From NCBI GenBank assembly GCA_028713995.1, contig JAQTNF010000011.1, forward strand, positions 1-63,379: a DNA stretch of 63,379 bases. The letters are read 5' to 3'. The stretch's first letter is position 1; every line of letters begins with the position of its first letter. The notes below the pieces were generated by a model. That model worked only from the letters and a program-made list of their open reading frames with translations. It was not told the DNA's origin and did not search any database. The position numbers and the translations under genes were made by a program. The DNA comes from Deltaproteobacteria bacterium. Its GTDB lineage: Bacteria; Myxococcota_A; Polyangia; JAAYKL01. Positions 7,744 to 16,243 of this stretch are shown piece by piece.

Positions 7744-8849
7744 AGCGCGCTCTTGCCCTTGCGGCCATCGCGGCCGCCCTCCTCGCCGCGGTCGCAGGCC
7801 TCGGCACCGAGTCGCGCGGCGTTTCCAGAGCGCTCCTGCCGCCGTCGCGGCCGTCCGTGGTCGACGTGCACGGCCGTCACAAGCCGGGCGAGCCGGCGTG
7901 CGTCGCCTGCCACAAGGACGCGCTTTCGTCTCGCTGGGCCTCGGACCGCCTGGCTCCGACCATGGAGGACTGCGCAGCGTGCCACCCGGAGGCAAAGGGC
8001 GTCACGCCTCTTACGCCCGTGACCGAGGCCTGCCGCTCGTGCCACGGGCCCGTGCCCGAGGGCCGGCGCATCGTCCCGGGCACGTATGCGCGTCCGAACG
8101 TGAGGTTCCCGCACAAGGCGCACGCCAAGGAGCCTTGCGCCACGTGCCATCCGGCCGCGGCCGCGGGCAGGGCCGCACCGCCCGGCGAGGACACGGCCGG
8201 TATGCGTACGTGCTACGCCTGCCACCTCGAGCGCAAGGCGCCCGTCGCGTGCCGCACGTGCCACCTGGTCGAGGCCGACGGCGTGATGGTCACGCGCATC
8301 GAGGGCGCGGCTCTCACGCCGCCCGCGTGGCTCAAGGGGCCGACCCACGGAGCCACCTGGGTCCAGTCTCACGCATCGGTCGCGGGCTCGGACTCGGGGT
8401 TCTGCGCCGCGTGCCACAGGAACAAGTTCTGCGGGGACTGCCACCTGGGCAGGGTGCGGCCGCGCGACGCGCACCCGGGCGACTGGATCCGCTCGCACGC
8501 CGTGTCGTCGCGACTCGACAGCCCCACGTGCCGGGGCTGCCACAGGAGCCAATCGTTCTGTCTCGACTGCCACCGCCGGCAGGGCGTGGCTCCGGACAGC
8601 CCAAAGGACAGCAGGTCGTTCCAAGGCCGCTACCACGGCGATCTTTCGCCGGAGCTCATCTGCCGCCGCGCGCGCACCGACATCGTCTCGTGCGCGTCCT
8701 GCCACTCCGAGAGCTCGTGCGTGTCGTGCCACGCCGCGGTGAACCCGCACCCGTCCGGATGGGAGCGGCGCTGCGCGCACCTCGCCAAGTCCAACCCACG
8801 GGCGTGCGCCAAGTGCCATTCGGACGACGCCTGGCGCCGCTGCCGCTGA
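7740..8849 (+). CDS. Thirteen-haem c-type cytochrome
   Basis: 369 residues with a signal peptide and thirteen CxxCH haem-binding motifs, from CVACH near residue 54 to CAKCH near residue 356. The spacing is irregular (about 15-45 residues), with many extra His residues able to be distal ligands, so bis-His c3/c7-type haems are likely. The frame starts at ATG 7740 inside the stop of the barrel gene (ATGA). A periplasmic or outer-membrane electron-transfer wire is expected. The haem density, about one per 28 residues, is that of extracellular-electron-transfer or nitrite/sulfur-type multihaem proteins. The catalytic role, if any, cannot be read. No gap or frameshift is seen. Confidence 0.85.
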   Translation: MKRALALAAIAAALLAAVAGLGTESRGVSRALLPPSRPSVVDVHGRHKPGEPACVACHKDALSSRWASDRLAPTMEDCAACHPEAKGVTPLTPVTEACRSCHGPVPEGRRIVPGTYARPNVRFPHKAHAKEPCATCHPAAAAGRAAPPGEDTAGMRTCYACHLERKAPVACRTCHLVEADGVMVTRIEGAALTPPAWLKGPTHGATWVQSHASVAGSDSGFCAACHRNKFCGDCHLGRVRPRDAHPGDWIRSHAVSSRLDSPTCRGCHRSQSFCLDCHRRQGVAPDSPKDSRSFQGRYHGDLSPELICRRARTDIVSCASCHSESSCVSCHAAVNPHPSGWERRCAHLAKSNPRACAKCHSDDAWRRCR

Positions 8850-8882
8850 CAAAGGTGGCGCCGACGCTCGGCGTCAAAACGC

Positions 8883-8911
8883 TTGCCCTCCGGTCGACCC
8901 GCGGCTATACA
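8883..8911 (+). promoter_or_regulatory. Candidate promoter before the 84-residue gene
   Basis: TTGCCC (8883-8888), a 17-base spacer and TATACA (8906-8911) resemble a sigma-70-type promoter. It lies between the 13-haem cytochrome and the next gene, so the second half of the redox block may also have its own transcript. Confidence 0.4.
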
Positions 8912-8980
8912 CATTTGTCCCGGAGGGCTTCGGTCGAAGCCGCGGCCGCGGGGACCCAAGGAACCGGAAGGAGGCTGAAG

Positions 8981-9235
8981 TTGGACGAGCTTGCCCAGTA
9001 TCTGATCGAAAAGATCATCGTCGATTTCGATGGAGAGGTGAACACGGAGACGGTGCGCGAGTTCCTGCGCAAGGATTCGAGCCCGACGGCGCGCGCCCTC
9101 CTGCAGAAGATCATCGAGGAGAAGGGGATCGACGACCTCATGCTCGCCCTGGCCGACTGCCTCACGGCCAACATCTCCGCCAACGTCGGCCCCGACGTGA
9201 TCCGCGAGCACCTCCTCACCTACTCGGAATCCTGA
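8981..9235 (+). CDS. Small soluble helical protein
   Basis: 84 residues starting at TTG 8981, which is preceded by a very strong ribosome site (GGAAGGAGG) at about 8 bases. There is no signal peptide. It is mostly helical with alternating acidic and hydrophobic residues, a DFDGEVNTETVREF segment and one Cys (ADCLTANI). It ends five bases before the mono-haem lipoprotein gene, so it belongs to the same transcript. The family is not recognised. Confidence 0.55.
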   Translation: MDELAQYLIEKIIVDFDGEVNTETVREFLRKDSSPTARALLQKIIEEKGIDDLMLALADCLTANISANVGPDVIREHLLTYSES

Positions 9236-9240
9236 GAGCC

Positions 9241-10071
9241 GTGTCCATGTACGCGCCGGCCGGTGGTCTCGCGAGACTGGCCGTCCTGTGCGCCGCGGCG
9301 GCGTCCCTCGCGGGCTGCGCGCCGCCTCCGCAGGAGTCGGACGCGTCGCCCGGGTACGGCCCCGAGCCGCTCGCGGCGACGCCTCGCGACGGCCAGGGCG
9401 GCGTCCCCGTGGACGCGGTCGTCCGCGTGTCGTTCAGCGATCACCTCGACGAGCGGACCCTTTACCAAGGCGGGCTCTCCCTCCATTCGGGCCCCGTCTC
9501 GCCCTGGATCATGGCCTACTACGATCCGGTGCGCCGACGGCTCGTGGTGTGGCCCAAGTCCACGCTGCGCGCGAACGCCACGTGGGTGCTCGACGTGGTC
9601 GAGGACGCGAACGTGCCCGTGGCCGGCCTCGACGGGCTGCCCGTGAAACCCGGCACGCTGACGAGCTTCCGCACCGGGACCGCGGCCGGGGACAATGCGC
9701 CGTACGTCGAGCGCACGTACGATGAGGACGTGCGACCCATCTTCGAGCGCCACTGCGCCGCCTGCCACAAGGGGCCGGGCACGGGCGTGGCACGCTTGCG
9801 GCTCGACACGATCGAGGGCGTCCGCGACACGACCATGGGCGTGCCGTCGGACGGTTGGCCGACGTGGCCGCGGATCGCGCCGTCGCGGCCGGGCGAGAGC
9901 TATCTCGTCTACAAGCTCCTCGGGTACGAGGGCATCGTCGGCGCTCCCATGCCTGCGTCGTGGGAACCGGACGTCCCGGCGACGAGGCTCACGCGGCGCG
10001 AGCTCGAGACCGTGTCCGACTGGATCGCCGGCGGCGCCACGTTTTTTGACCGGCTGCCGGGCGAGGAATAG
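9241..10071 (+). CDS. Lipoprotein with Big_5-like domain and mono-haem cytochrome c domain
   Basis: 276 residues. Signal peptide and lipobox SLAGC near residue 26. Residues 45-140 resemble a bacterial Ig-like Big_5 domain (ATPRDGQGGVPVDAVVRVSFS ... LDERTL). The C-terminal half starts DVRPIFERHCAACHKGP with one CxxCH at about residue 172, as in planctomycete-type cytochrome c (PSCyt1) domains, followed by PMPAS as a possible Met ligand and a closing helix SDWIAGGA. It is likely a periplasmic lipid-anchored electron carrier working with the multihaem cytochrome. The start is GTG 9241 or ATG 9247. Confidence 0.75.
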   Translation: MSMYAPAGGLARLAVLCAAAASLAGCAPPPQESDASPGYGPEPLAATPRDGQGGVPVDAVVRVSFSDHLDERTLYQGGLSLHSGPVSPWIMAYYDPVRRRLVVWPKSTLRANATWVLDVVEDANVPVAGLDGLPVKPGTLTSFRTGTAAGDNAPYVERTYDEDVRPIFERHCAACHKGPGTGVARLRLDTIEGVRDTTMGVPSDGWPTWPRIAPSRPGESYLVYKLLGYEGIVGAPMPASWEPDVPATRLTRRELETVSDWIAGGATFFDRLPGEE

Positions 10072-10080
10072 GATTCGAAC

Positions 10081-10998
10081 GTGACTCGACATGCGAAAAG
10101 GGCCCTCTCCTGCGGCATGGCCGCGACCGTGCTCGCGGGTGCGACGGTGTGGTTGGCGTGCTCGGCGGCGGGCGGTCAGCGCGTCGCGAGCGCCAAGGAG
10201 ATCGCGACCGTGCTCGACATCCGCGAGCTCACCCCATCCGAGACGAAGCGCCTCCTGCGGGTGCTCCACGGCGAGGTATCACCGTGCGGCGACGACGTGT
10301 CGCTGGCCCTCGCCCTCTTCAATCCCGAGGCGTGCCCGCTCGCGCCGCTCGCCGGCCGGTTCGTGGTCCAGATGGTCATGGAGGACTACAACGAGCAGGA
10401 GATCTCCGCCGCCTACGTGGCGCGTTACGCCGCGGCCAAGGGCCTCGAGATCCCGGTCGACGGCTCGCCGCGCACCGGTCCGGAGCACGCCGCGGCGACC
10501 GTGGTCGTGTTCTCCGACTTCGAATGCCCGTTCTGCGCCAAGGCCGCGGAAAAGCTGCACGAGATCCTCCGTCAGTACCCGAACGACGTGGCCCTGGTGT
10601 TCAAGCACGACCCGCTCGCCATCCACCCCACGGCCGAGCTCATGGCGCGCGCCGCGTACGCCGCGTTCCGCCAGGACAAGTTCTGGGAGATGCACGACAC
10701 GCTGTTCTCGGCATCGGGCTCGCCCGTCGATCGCGACAGGCTCGTCGTGATGGCCACGGGGCTCGGCCTCGACGTGAAGCGTTTCGAGGAGGATCTGGCC
10801 TCTTCGGGCGCCACCGCGGCCATCGAGGCCGATCGCAGCCTCGGGAAAAAGCTCGGCGTGGACGGCACGCCGACCATCTTCGTGAACGGCCGCAAGCTCG
10901 AGAACGGGGTGAAGGATCTGGAAGTGCGGCTGCGCGAGGAGTTCCTGAGGCGTGCGGCGGCCACCGCTGCGGGCGGCCAGCCCGGGCGACCCGACTAA
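10081..10998 (+). CDS. DsbA-family lipoprotein with CcmH-like N-terminal half
   Basis: 305 residues, GTG start. The signal sequence ends at a possible lipidation cysteine (VWLAC). Residues about 50-125 (ELTPSETKRLLRVL ... SPCGD ... EACPLA ... NEQEISAAYVARY) follow the helix-Cys-helix order of CcmH-type haem-lyase components. Residues 135-295 are a DsbA/thioredoxin fold with active site CPFC at 149-152, HDPLAIHP and the cis-Pro loop GTPTIFVN. It probably exchanges disulfides in the periplasm, perhaps keeping CxxCH cysteines reduced for haem attachment; this is inferred from the neighbourhood. Its stop shares CTAA with the convergent lipoprotein gene. Confidence 0.75.
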   Translation: MTRHAKRALSCGMAATVLAGATVWLACSAAGGQRVASAKEIATVLDIRELTPSETKRLLRVLHGEVSPCGDDVSLALALFNPEACPLAPLAGRFVVQMVMEDYNEQEISAAYVARYAAAKGLEIPVDGSPRTGPEHAAATVVVFSDFECPFCAKAAEKLHEILRQYPNDVALVFKHDPLAIHPTAELMARAAYAAFRQDKFWEMHDTLFSASGSPVDRDRLVVMATGLGLDVKRFEEDLASSGATAAIEADRSLGKKLGVDGTPTIFVNGRKLENGVKDLEVRLREEFLRRAAATAAGGQPGRPD

Positions 10999-11690
10999 CC
11001 CGCGTCCAATCCTGAATCCGGCCCGCCGTCCGATCCCGCATCGATGCCGGCGTCCAGCTCCGTGCCTGTTCCGGTCTCGGTTCCGGTCCCGGTGTCCGTG
11101 TCGATCGGCTCGGCCGGGAGGCAGTACTTCTTCAGAGGGAACGGGTCGTTGCTCGGGAAGAAGCCGGAAGAGGAGAACGTCATGCAGTGGTACCCCTGGT
11201 TCGTCCGGCAGTCGCCGTCGTCTTCGCAGTACCCGAGGCAGTAGAGCTTGCCCGGCGCCGCGAACGCGATGCACGCTGCGGCCCCGCCGCAGCCGGTCCC
11301 GAAGAACATGTCCGTGCACGCCTTCGTGCAGTACCCGCCCGGCCACGCGGCCGGCATGTCGAGGGCGTTCATGTCCTCGAGGCACTTGGCCTCGGCCACC
11401 GGGCCGCCGCAGTCGGTCTGTGCCGTGGCCGCGGTGCACGGCTCGCCGAAGTCCACGGTGCCGGCATCGGTCATGTCCGAGTCCGAATCCGCGTCGGAAT
11501 CCGAATCCGAATCGGAGTCCGAGTCCGCGTCGTTGTCAGTGTCCGAATCCGTGTCGGCATCCGCGTCGGCGTCTGTCCCCGCGTCGAAGCCGCCGCCGTC
11601 CTCGGTGCTCGTATCGGTCACGACGCATCCCGTTCCCACGAGCAAGACGAGAGCTGCAAACAAGAGCGAGCATCTGGCATGAACCACCAT
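10995..11690 (-). CDS. Surface lipoprotein with Asp/Ser repeat linker
   Basis: 231 residues with GGAGGAAA upstream, signal peptide and lipobox VGTGC at about residue 22. The linker (about residues 30-75) is an acidic DADAD/SDSDSD repeat. Then comes a domain with about twelve cysteines (FGEPC ... DCGG ... CTKAC ... GTGCGGAAAC ... YCLGYCEDDGDC), an arrangement common in myxobacterial extracellular proteins. A second TGTGTETG and DAGIDAG tail follows. It is probably an exposed outer-membrane lipoprotein of unknown binding partner. Confidence 0.65.
   Translation of the reverse strand: MVVHARCSLLFAALVLLVGTGCVVTDTSTEDGGGFDAGTDADADADTDSDTDNDADSDSDSDSDSDADSDSDMTDAGTVDFGEPCTAATAQTDCGGPVAEAKCLEDMNALDMPAAWPGGYCTKACTDMFFGTGCGGAAACIAFAAPGKLYCLGYCEDDGDCRTNQGYHCMTFSSSGFFPSNDPFPLKKYCLPAEPIDTDTGTGTETGTGTELDAGIDAGSDGGPDSGLDAG
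11477..11575. repeat. Low-complexity GA[C/T]-TC[C/G] hexanucleotide-like tract
   Basis: On the minus strand this encodes alternating Asp-Ser/Asp-Ala pairs. The repeated 6-base units make it prone to slippage in replication or assembly. It is a protein linker, not a mobile or CRISPR repeat. Confidence 0.6.
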
Positions 11691-11818
11691 TTTCCCGTTT
11701 CCTCCGCTTAGGCTTCAAAAGCTCCTTCAAACCTCTATCATGTATCTTCGCAGGGACGGCATGGCAAGCGGCGGGGGCCGAGTCGCGCAAGATCGCGGTG
11801 ACAATTGCCCATGGATTT

Positions 11819-11846
11819 TTGACAATCCGGTGACAACTCAGACAAT
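11819..11846 (+). promoter_or_regulatory. Candidate promoter of the GT2 gene with flanking direct repeat
   Basis: A consensus -35 TTGACA (11819-11824), a 16-base spacer and GACAAT (11841-11846) precede the GT2 start by about 78 bases. The motif GGTGACAA occurs at about 11797 and 11829, and the second copy lies inside the spacer, so a direct-repeat operator is possible. The rest of 11691-11924 shows no gene. Confidence 0.45.
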
Positions 11847-11924
11847 TCGCCGGGCTATGACGTCGATGGGGCAAAGCTGCATGCGCGTCCGCAAGAAGGG
11901 ACCGTATGCCACGGAGTGTGACGC

Positions 11925-13370
11925 ATGCTCGAAAACCTGCTCATCGGCGCATACCTGACCATCCTGGGGCTCCTCGCGGTCTACGGCTTCCACCGCAGCC
12001 ACCTCGTCTACCTTTTTATGAAGACGCGCGAAAACAAACCGAAGCCCAAGGGCGAGTTCAAGGAGTGGCCGTTCGTCACGATCCAGCTCCCCATGTTCAA
12101 TGAGCGGTACGTGGCCGAGCGCCTCATCGAGGCCGTGGCCAAGATCGACTACCCGCACGAAAAATTCGAGATCCAGGTCCTCGACGACTCCACCGACGAC
12201 ACCACCGAGATCGCGCGGGCCGCGGTCGAGGCGGTCATGCACAGGGGTATCCAGGCCTCGCTCGTCCACCGCAGCGACCGGACGGGTTACAAGGCCGGCG
12301 CTCTCGAGAATGGCCTGCGCACGGCCAAGGGCGAGTTCGTGGCCGTGTTCGACGCGGACTTCATCCCGCCCTCGGATATCCTGCGCGACACGATCAACTT
12401 CTTCACCGACGAATCGGTCGGCATGGTGCAGGTGCGCTGGGGCCACATCAACCGGCGCTACTCCATGCTCACCCGCATCGAGTCGCTCATGCTCGACGGC
12501 CACTTCGTCATCGAGCACGGGGCGCGCCAGCGGTCCGGGCGCTTCTTCAACTTCAACGGCACAGCCGGCATGTGGCGCCGCAAGGCCATCAGTGACGCGG
12601 GCGGATGGGAGCACGACACCCTCACCGAGGACATGGACCTCTCGTACCGGGCGCAGCTCAAGGGCTGGAAGTTCGTCTACCTGCCCGACGTGGTGGCGCC
12701 GGCCGAGGTCCCGGTCGAGATGGCGAGCTTCAAGTCGCAGCAGCACAGGTGGGCGAAAGGCTCGATCCAGGTGGCGCGCAAGATGCTGCCCGTGGTCCTG
12801 CGCTCGAACGCGCCCTTCAAGGTCAAGGTCGAGGCCATCTTCCACCTCACCAACAACCTGGCATACGTGCTCATGATCTTCCTCGCTCTCCTGCTCCTGC
12901 CCAACCTGCTCGTGCGTACGGAGCACGGGTGGCGCGAGGTGATCCTCATCGACCTGCCGCTCTTCTTCGGGACCACGGTGTCGATCGGCACGTTCTACGT
13001 GGTGGCGCACAGGCAGCTTTACGGCGGGACGTGGAAGGCCATCGCCAAGGTGCCGCTGCTCATGGCGCTGGGCATCGGTCTCTCCATCAACAACGCCAAG
13101 GCCGTGCTCGAAGGCCTGTTCGGCTACCAGAGCGAGTTCGTGCGCACGGCCAAGCACGGGATCGAGACCCGCAGCTGTGCCTGGCGGCAGATGACCTACC
13201 GGGCCAAGAAGGGGCTCGTGCCGCTCGTCGAGCTCCTCTTCGCGAGCTATTTCGTGGTCACGATTTACGCGGCCGTGATCGGCAAGCACTACGTGTCCCT
13301 GCCTTTCCTGGCCCTCTTCCTCCTGGGTTACCTCTACGTGGGGGCCCTGTCCATCTACCAGCGGCGCTAA
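11925..13370 (+). CDS. Processive family 2 glycosyltransferase (CESA/CslA-like)
   Basis: 481 residues. One N-terminal membrane segment, a cytoplasmic GT-A domain (about 50-290) and a C-terminal cluster of four to five membrane spans. Catalytic motifs are in order: LDDSTDDT near 85, DADF near 143, TEDMDLSYR near 233 and the processivity motif QQHRWAKG near 271 (Q-x-x-R-W). This is the cellulose/mannan synthase-like group, which makes a beta-linked polysaccharide from NDP-sugar and passes it through the membrane. No BcsB or PilZ domain is adjacent, so CslA-like (glucomannan) or a unique exopolysaccharide is as likely as cellulose. It starts the glycan region. Confidence 0.85.
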   Translation: MLENLLIGAYLTILGLLAVYGFHRSHLVYLFMKTRENKPKPKGEFKEWPFVTIQLPMFNERYVAERLIEAVAKIDYPHEKFEIQVLDDSTDDTTEIARAAVEAVMHRGIQASLVHRSDRTGYKAGALENGLRTAKGEFVAVFDADFIPPSDILRDTINFFTDESVGMVQVRWGHINRRYSMLTRIESLMLDGHFVIEHGARQRSGRFFNFNGTAGMWRRKAISDAGGWEHDTLTEDMDLSYRAQLKGWKFVYLPDVVAPAEVPVEMASFKSQQHRWAKGSIQVARKMLPVVLRSNAPFKVKVEAIFHLTNNLAYVLMIFLALLLLPNLLVRTEHGWREVILIDLPLFFGTTVSIGTFYVVAHRQLYGGTWKAIAKVPLLMALGIGLSINNAKAVLEGLFGYQSEFVRTAKHGIETRSCAWRQMTYRAKKGLVPLVELLFASYFVVTIYAAVIGKHYVSLPFLALFLLGYLYVGALSIYQRR

Positions 13371-13439
13371 GCGCCCAGCGGTCCAAGTCCCCTTGTGTCC
13401 TTCTTTCAATATTCGGAGAACCGTGTTTTCAGGCACGCC

Positions 13440-14621
13440 CTATGCAGACACGCATATTACGTAGTAATATACCCCACACATAAAATGCATCAGCAATAGT
13501 ATACTGCCAAATTGTAGAAATGCCTTGTTTGCCTTTCTGTTTTTATCATTCATCGAGCACATTTCGACGAACCGAATAATTGTAGCTATAAAAAAAACAA
13601 ACAAAGCCAGAGCATAAGCCCAACCGAAATTACCATCTCTCTCCCTCAAGCCGGTTTCGACCAATAACGCAAATTCAAAAAAACAAACAATATATAAAAC
13701 AACTGAAAACAGCATCAGTTTGTTTTCGAATATGTTTTTCATGTTCAACAATACAATGTAAAGAGGGAAGGCCACCGCAATCAGCACGGATATTGCGACG
13801 TTGGGCGTATATCTTTGCCAGATCTTGAGAAACGAAATGGATATCCCGCTTCTATCATCACCGACATTGTATCTAAGAAGCAGGTACGCTTGCGTACCGA
13901 CAATCAACGCCGTCGGTATCAACGCGATTGCCAACCTACAATATAGCGACAATGCGCAGGAACGCGTCACGATCATTTCGACCGCCAGAAACAAACCAAG
14001 CGCCGGGATAAATCCTTGGACGAAGGACGGTTTGACCAGACAACTGACTGCCGTCAAAATGCCAATGCCGATGAGATATTTCAATCCGCCGTTCATGTCT
14101 ATTCTGAATTTGCGATAATACAACACGAACAAGTATATTATTGTTATTGCAAACGGCTTTACCGCATTGCTGGTCGGGTTGTGCCAGATGGTGGGCGATC
14201 CCTGCCCCAAAATGGGTTGGATATTGAACCATGGTACGTAAATAGGAGTAATGAAAACGGTCATCACGGTTATTATGTTTATCCCGGCGTAGGATATTTT
14301 GTCACACAGCTCTCTTATCAAGATGTTTCTCGTGATGACGACTGTCACGACATTGAAGCAAGCCGCAATCAGTGCACCTGCATACTGATAATCCGCCGTC
14401 ACTAATTTTGTCGTCAGCGCCACAAGAATATGCCACACAGGATAAATATAAAGGGTTGACATGATATTGTGAAGGCTGATGCGGGAAGCCAGAGCCTCAT
14501 GAACCTGAAAATCACTTCGTGCAGCTATGCCTTCTTTGTAGGAAACGACAAATGTCAGAAAAAAAACGGAAACATAAATAAACAGCCCAACGTGATCTAT
14601 CTTTTTTTCCTCATAAGACAT
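13440..14621 (-). CDS. AT-rich polytopic membrane protein, glycan-related
   Basis: 393 residues, about ten membrane segments, Lys/Ile/Asn-rich with many Tyr and Phe. Codon use (AAA, AAT, ATT, TAT) and a sampled GC of about 37% differ sharply from the roughly 65-70% neighbours, so it was probably acquired. The first periplasmic loop (RSDFQVHEAL) with an acidic residue after the first span, and the loop PIYVPWFNIQPILGQGSPTIWHNPTS, suggest a GT-C or Wzy/flippase-like protein, but no family is certain. It lies 62 bases downstream of the next AT-rich gene on the same strand. Confidence 0.6.
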   Translation of the reverse strand: MSYEEKKIDHVGLFIYVSVFFLTFVVSYKEGIAARSDFQVHEALASRISLHNIMSTLYIYPVWHILVALTTKLVTADYQYAGALIAACFNVVTVVITRNILIRELCDKISYAGINIITVMTVFITPIYVPWFNIQPILGQGSPTIWHNPTSNAVKPFAITIIYLFVLYYRKFRIDMNGGLKYLIGIGILTAVSCLVKPSFVQGFIPALGLFLAVEMIVTRSCALSLYCRLAIALIPTALIVGTQAYLLLRYNVGDDRSGISISFLKIWQRYTPNVAISVLIAVAFPLYIVLLNMKNIFENKLMLFSVVLYIVCFFEFALLVETGLRERDGNFGWAYALALFVFFIATIIRFVEMCSMNDKNRKANKAFLQFGSILLLMHFMCGVYYYVICVSA

Positions 14622-14683
14622 CTTCGTTTTGTCCCGTGTTCAGTGCGCAATAAATGCGCTTTGTGTTCGACCGTTTCTCCCGA

Positions 14684-16243
14684 TTACTCGGGCACGGTTC
14701 GACCACTCTTGCTTCTCTCTCCGGATCTCCGTTTGCCGTCTTTCTTCCCCGAGCTCCTCACACACGTCGAATAGTACCTTCCGGCTGGTATGCACTTGTA
14801 CCTGCGAAGCGACACGTCGCGGGTTAGGTCCTTCGAGATCAATATCGGCAACGAGTTTTTTTTCAGCCCCGAGAACCTCATTGACTCCGGATATTTCAAG
14901 AACCACGTGTTGTACAAGGATCCCATGTCCTTCCCGCAGAATGGGTGGCCGTTCGGCGAGGATATCAATACGGCAATTTGACCGGGAGAAGAGCAGAACT
15001 TCGTTCGTGCCGCGACCTGGGAATACAAGCTTCCGGGGGCGTACATCTGATCAATGTCTTCGATCTCAGCCCCTCTCTGTGTGCTCTCCAGATACAAGTC
15101 CAGGACGTAATGATAGCGAGAGCCGAGGTCCAGAACGGCGGTATATATGACGACGAGCGAGGCGACGATGATCGACAATCGAAGTCCGTTGGTTATTGGT
15201 ATTGGCACCCTCAGTACGCCGAGCTTGATCGCCGGTACGATGGAGCAGAATACTGCGACCGCCTCCACAGTGCGCACATATCTGAACGGTCGCATTTCAT
15301 ACATGAAGAAGAACAGGTAAAATGCGGCCAATGGGGCGATCGCAACCAGATATTCCACGAGATGAGATCCGTGTGCGGCGTCGTAGGTAGCCTTGCAGAG
15401 ATACAATATGATCAGCACCCACATGATGGTATATGCGGGCATGGCGACGTTTGAGACGTCAAACAGGATCTTCTCAAACACATCTAATGCATTCCCCTGT
15501 GAGGTCGTCCAATTCAGCGCCACGTCCAATCGTCGTGGCAGGTCGAAGAAGGCAAGATGCAGCAGCAAGGTCGCGGCTATGAAGCCGCACGTATGAATGA
15601 CGATCGGGAGCAATCTTATACGCAGGGAATCCCCTTGCCGATTCTCAAGGCCGGCGAGAGAAAGGAACACTCCGAAGCTCAGCGGCCAATACCTGAAATT
15701 GAACAGAGTCGGGATAAACAGCAGCACGGCGATCCCGATCGAGGAGATCTTCCGACCGCGCGCGCCCCCCTTGGTCAAAGCAAGCAACGTCGCCAACATA
15801 TAGAAGAGATTGGCCAGGTGTTCGGGCCTGATTTCGAAGCCTCGATTCATTGCCAACCAGGCTCCGAATGTGAAACTCAATATCCAAATCGGGGATTTCC
15901 CGCCCGGCGAGCAGACGAGCACGCGAGAAAATACCAAGTAGGCCGATGTGATCGTCCCGATGAAGCAGAGAAAAGTCAGCAACCGCAGCGACAGTATGCT
16001 CGACTGGTAGTCCCGAAAGATGCAGAACCAGCCCTGGAGAACCGCCACGAGGAGGTCGAACAGACCATTCTCGGTCAGATCGAGTTTGGAACGATATATA
16101 TAAAATGACTCGTCTACCCTGAACGGTTCGAGAAATACGACGATGACCGCCAGGAAGAGCAAGGCGCATGTCATTGTCGCCAGGCATACGTCATTTGCCC
16201 ATGTGACAAATCTCACAGCGCGTTTTTTAGATGCCTTGTTCAT
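14684..16243 (-). CDS. GT-C-like membrane glycosyltransferase
   Basis: 519 residues with about eleven membrane spans. Directly after the first span lies EPFRVDESFYIY; the D-E pair at this place is the hallmark of GT39/ArnT-like GT-C enzymes, which use polyprenyl-phosphate sugars as donors. A soluble segment with several cysteines (KFCSSPGQ, HPFCGKD, KCIPAG, STCVRSSG) and a basic tail follows the last span. Base composition is intermediate (about 50%), lower than the core genes. The start ATG 16243 has only a weak GCGGA upstream. It probably transfers a sugar to a glycan in the periplasm. Confidence 0.6.
   Translation of the reverse strand: MNKASKKRAVRFVTWANDVCLATMTCALLFLAVIVVFLEPFRVDESFYIYRSKLDLTENGLFDLLVAVLQGWFCIFRDYQSSILSLRLLTFLCFIGTITSAYLVFSRVLVCSPGGKSPIWILSFTFGAWLAMNRGFEIRPEHLANLFYMLATLLALTKGGARGRKISSIGIAVLLFIPTLFNFRYWPLSFGVFLSLAGLENRQGDSLRIRLLPIVIHTCGFIAATLLLHLAFFDLPRRLDVALNWTTSQGNALDVFEKILFDVSNVAMPAYTIMWVLIILYLCKATYDAAHGSHLVEYLVAIAPLAAFYLFFFMYEMRPFRYVRTVEAVAVFCSIVPAIKLGVLRVPIPITNGLRLSIIVASLVVIYTAVLDLGSRYHYVLDLYLESTQRGAEIEDIDQMYAPGSLYSQVAARTKFCSSPGQIAVLISSPNGHPFCGKDMGSLYNTWFLKYPESMRFSGLKKNSLPILISKDLTRDVSLRRYKCIPAGRYYSTCVRSSGKKDGKRRSGERSKSGRTVPE

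Noticed and set aside
9236-10080. A full cytochrome maturation (ccm) operon around the redox block.
   Set aside because: Only the DsbA/CcmH-like lipoprotein is present; no CcmF, CcmE or ABC genes are visible.
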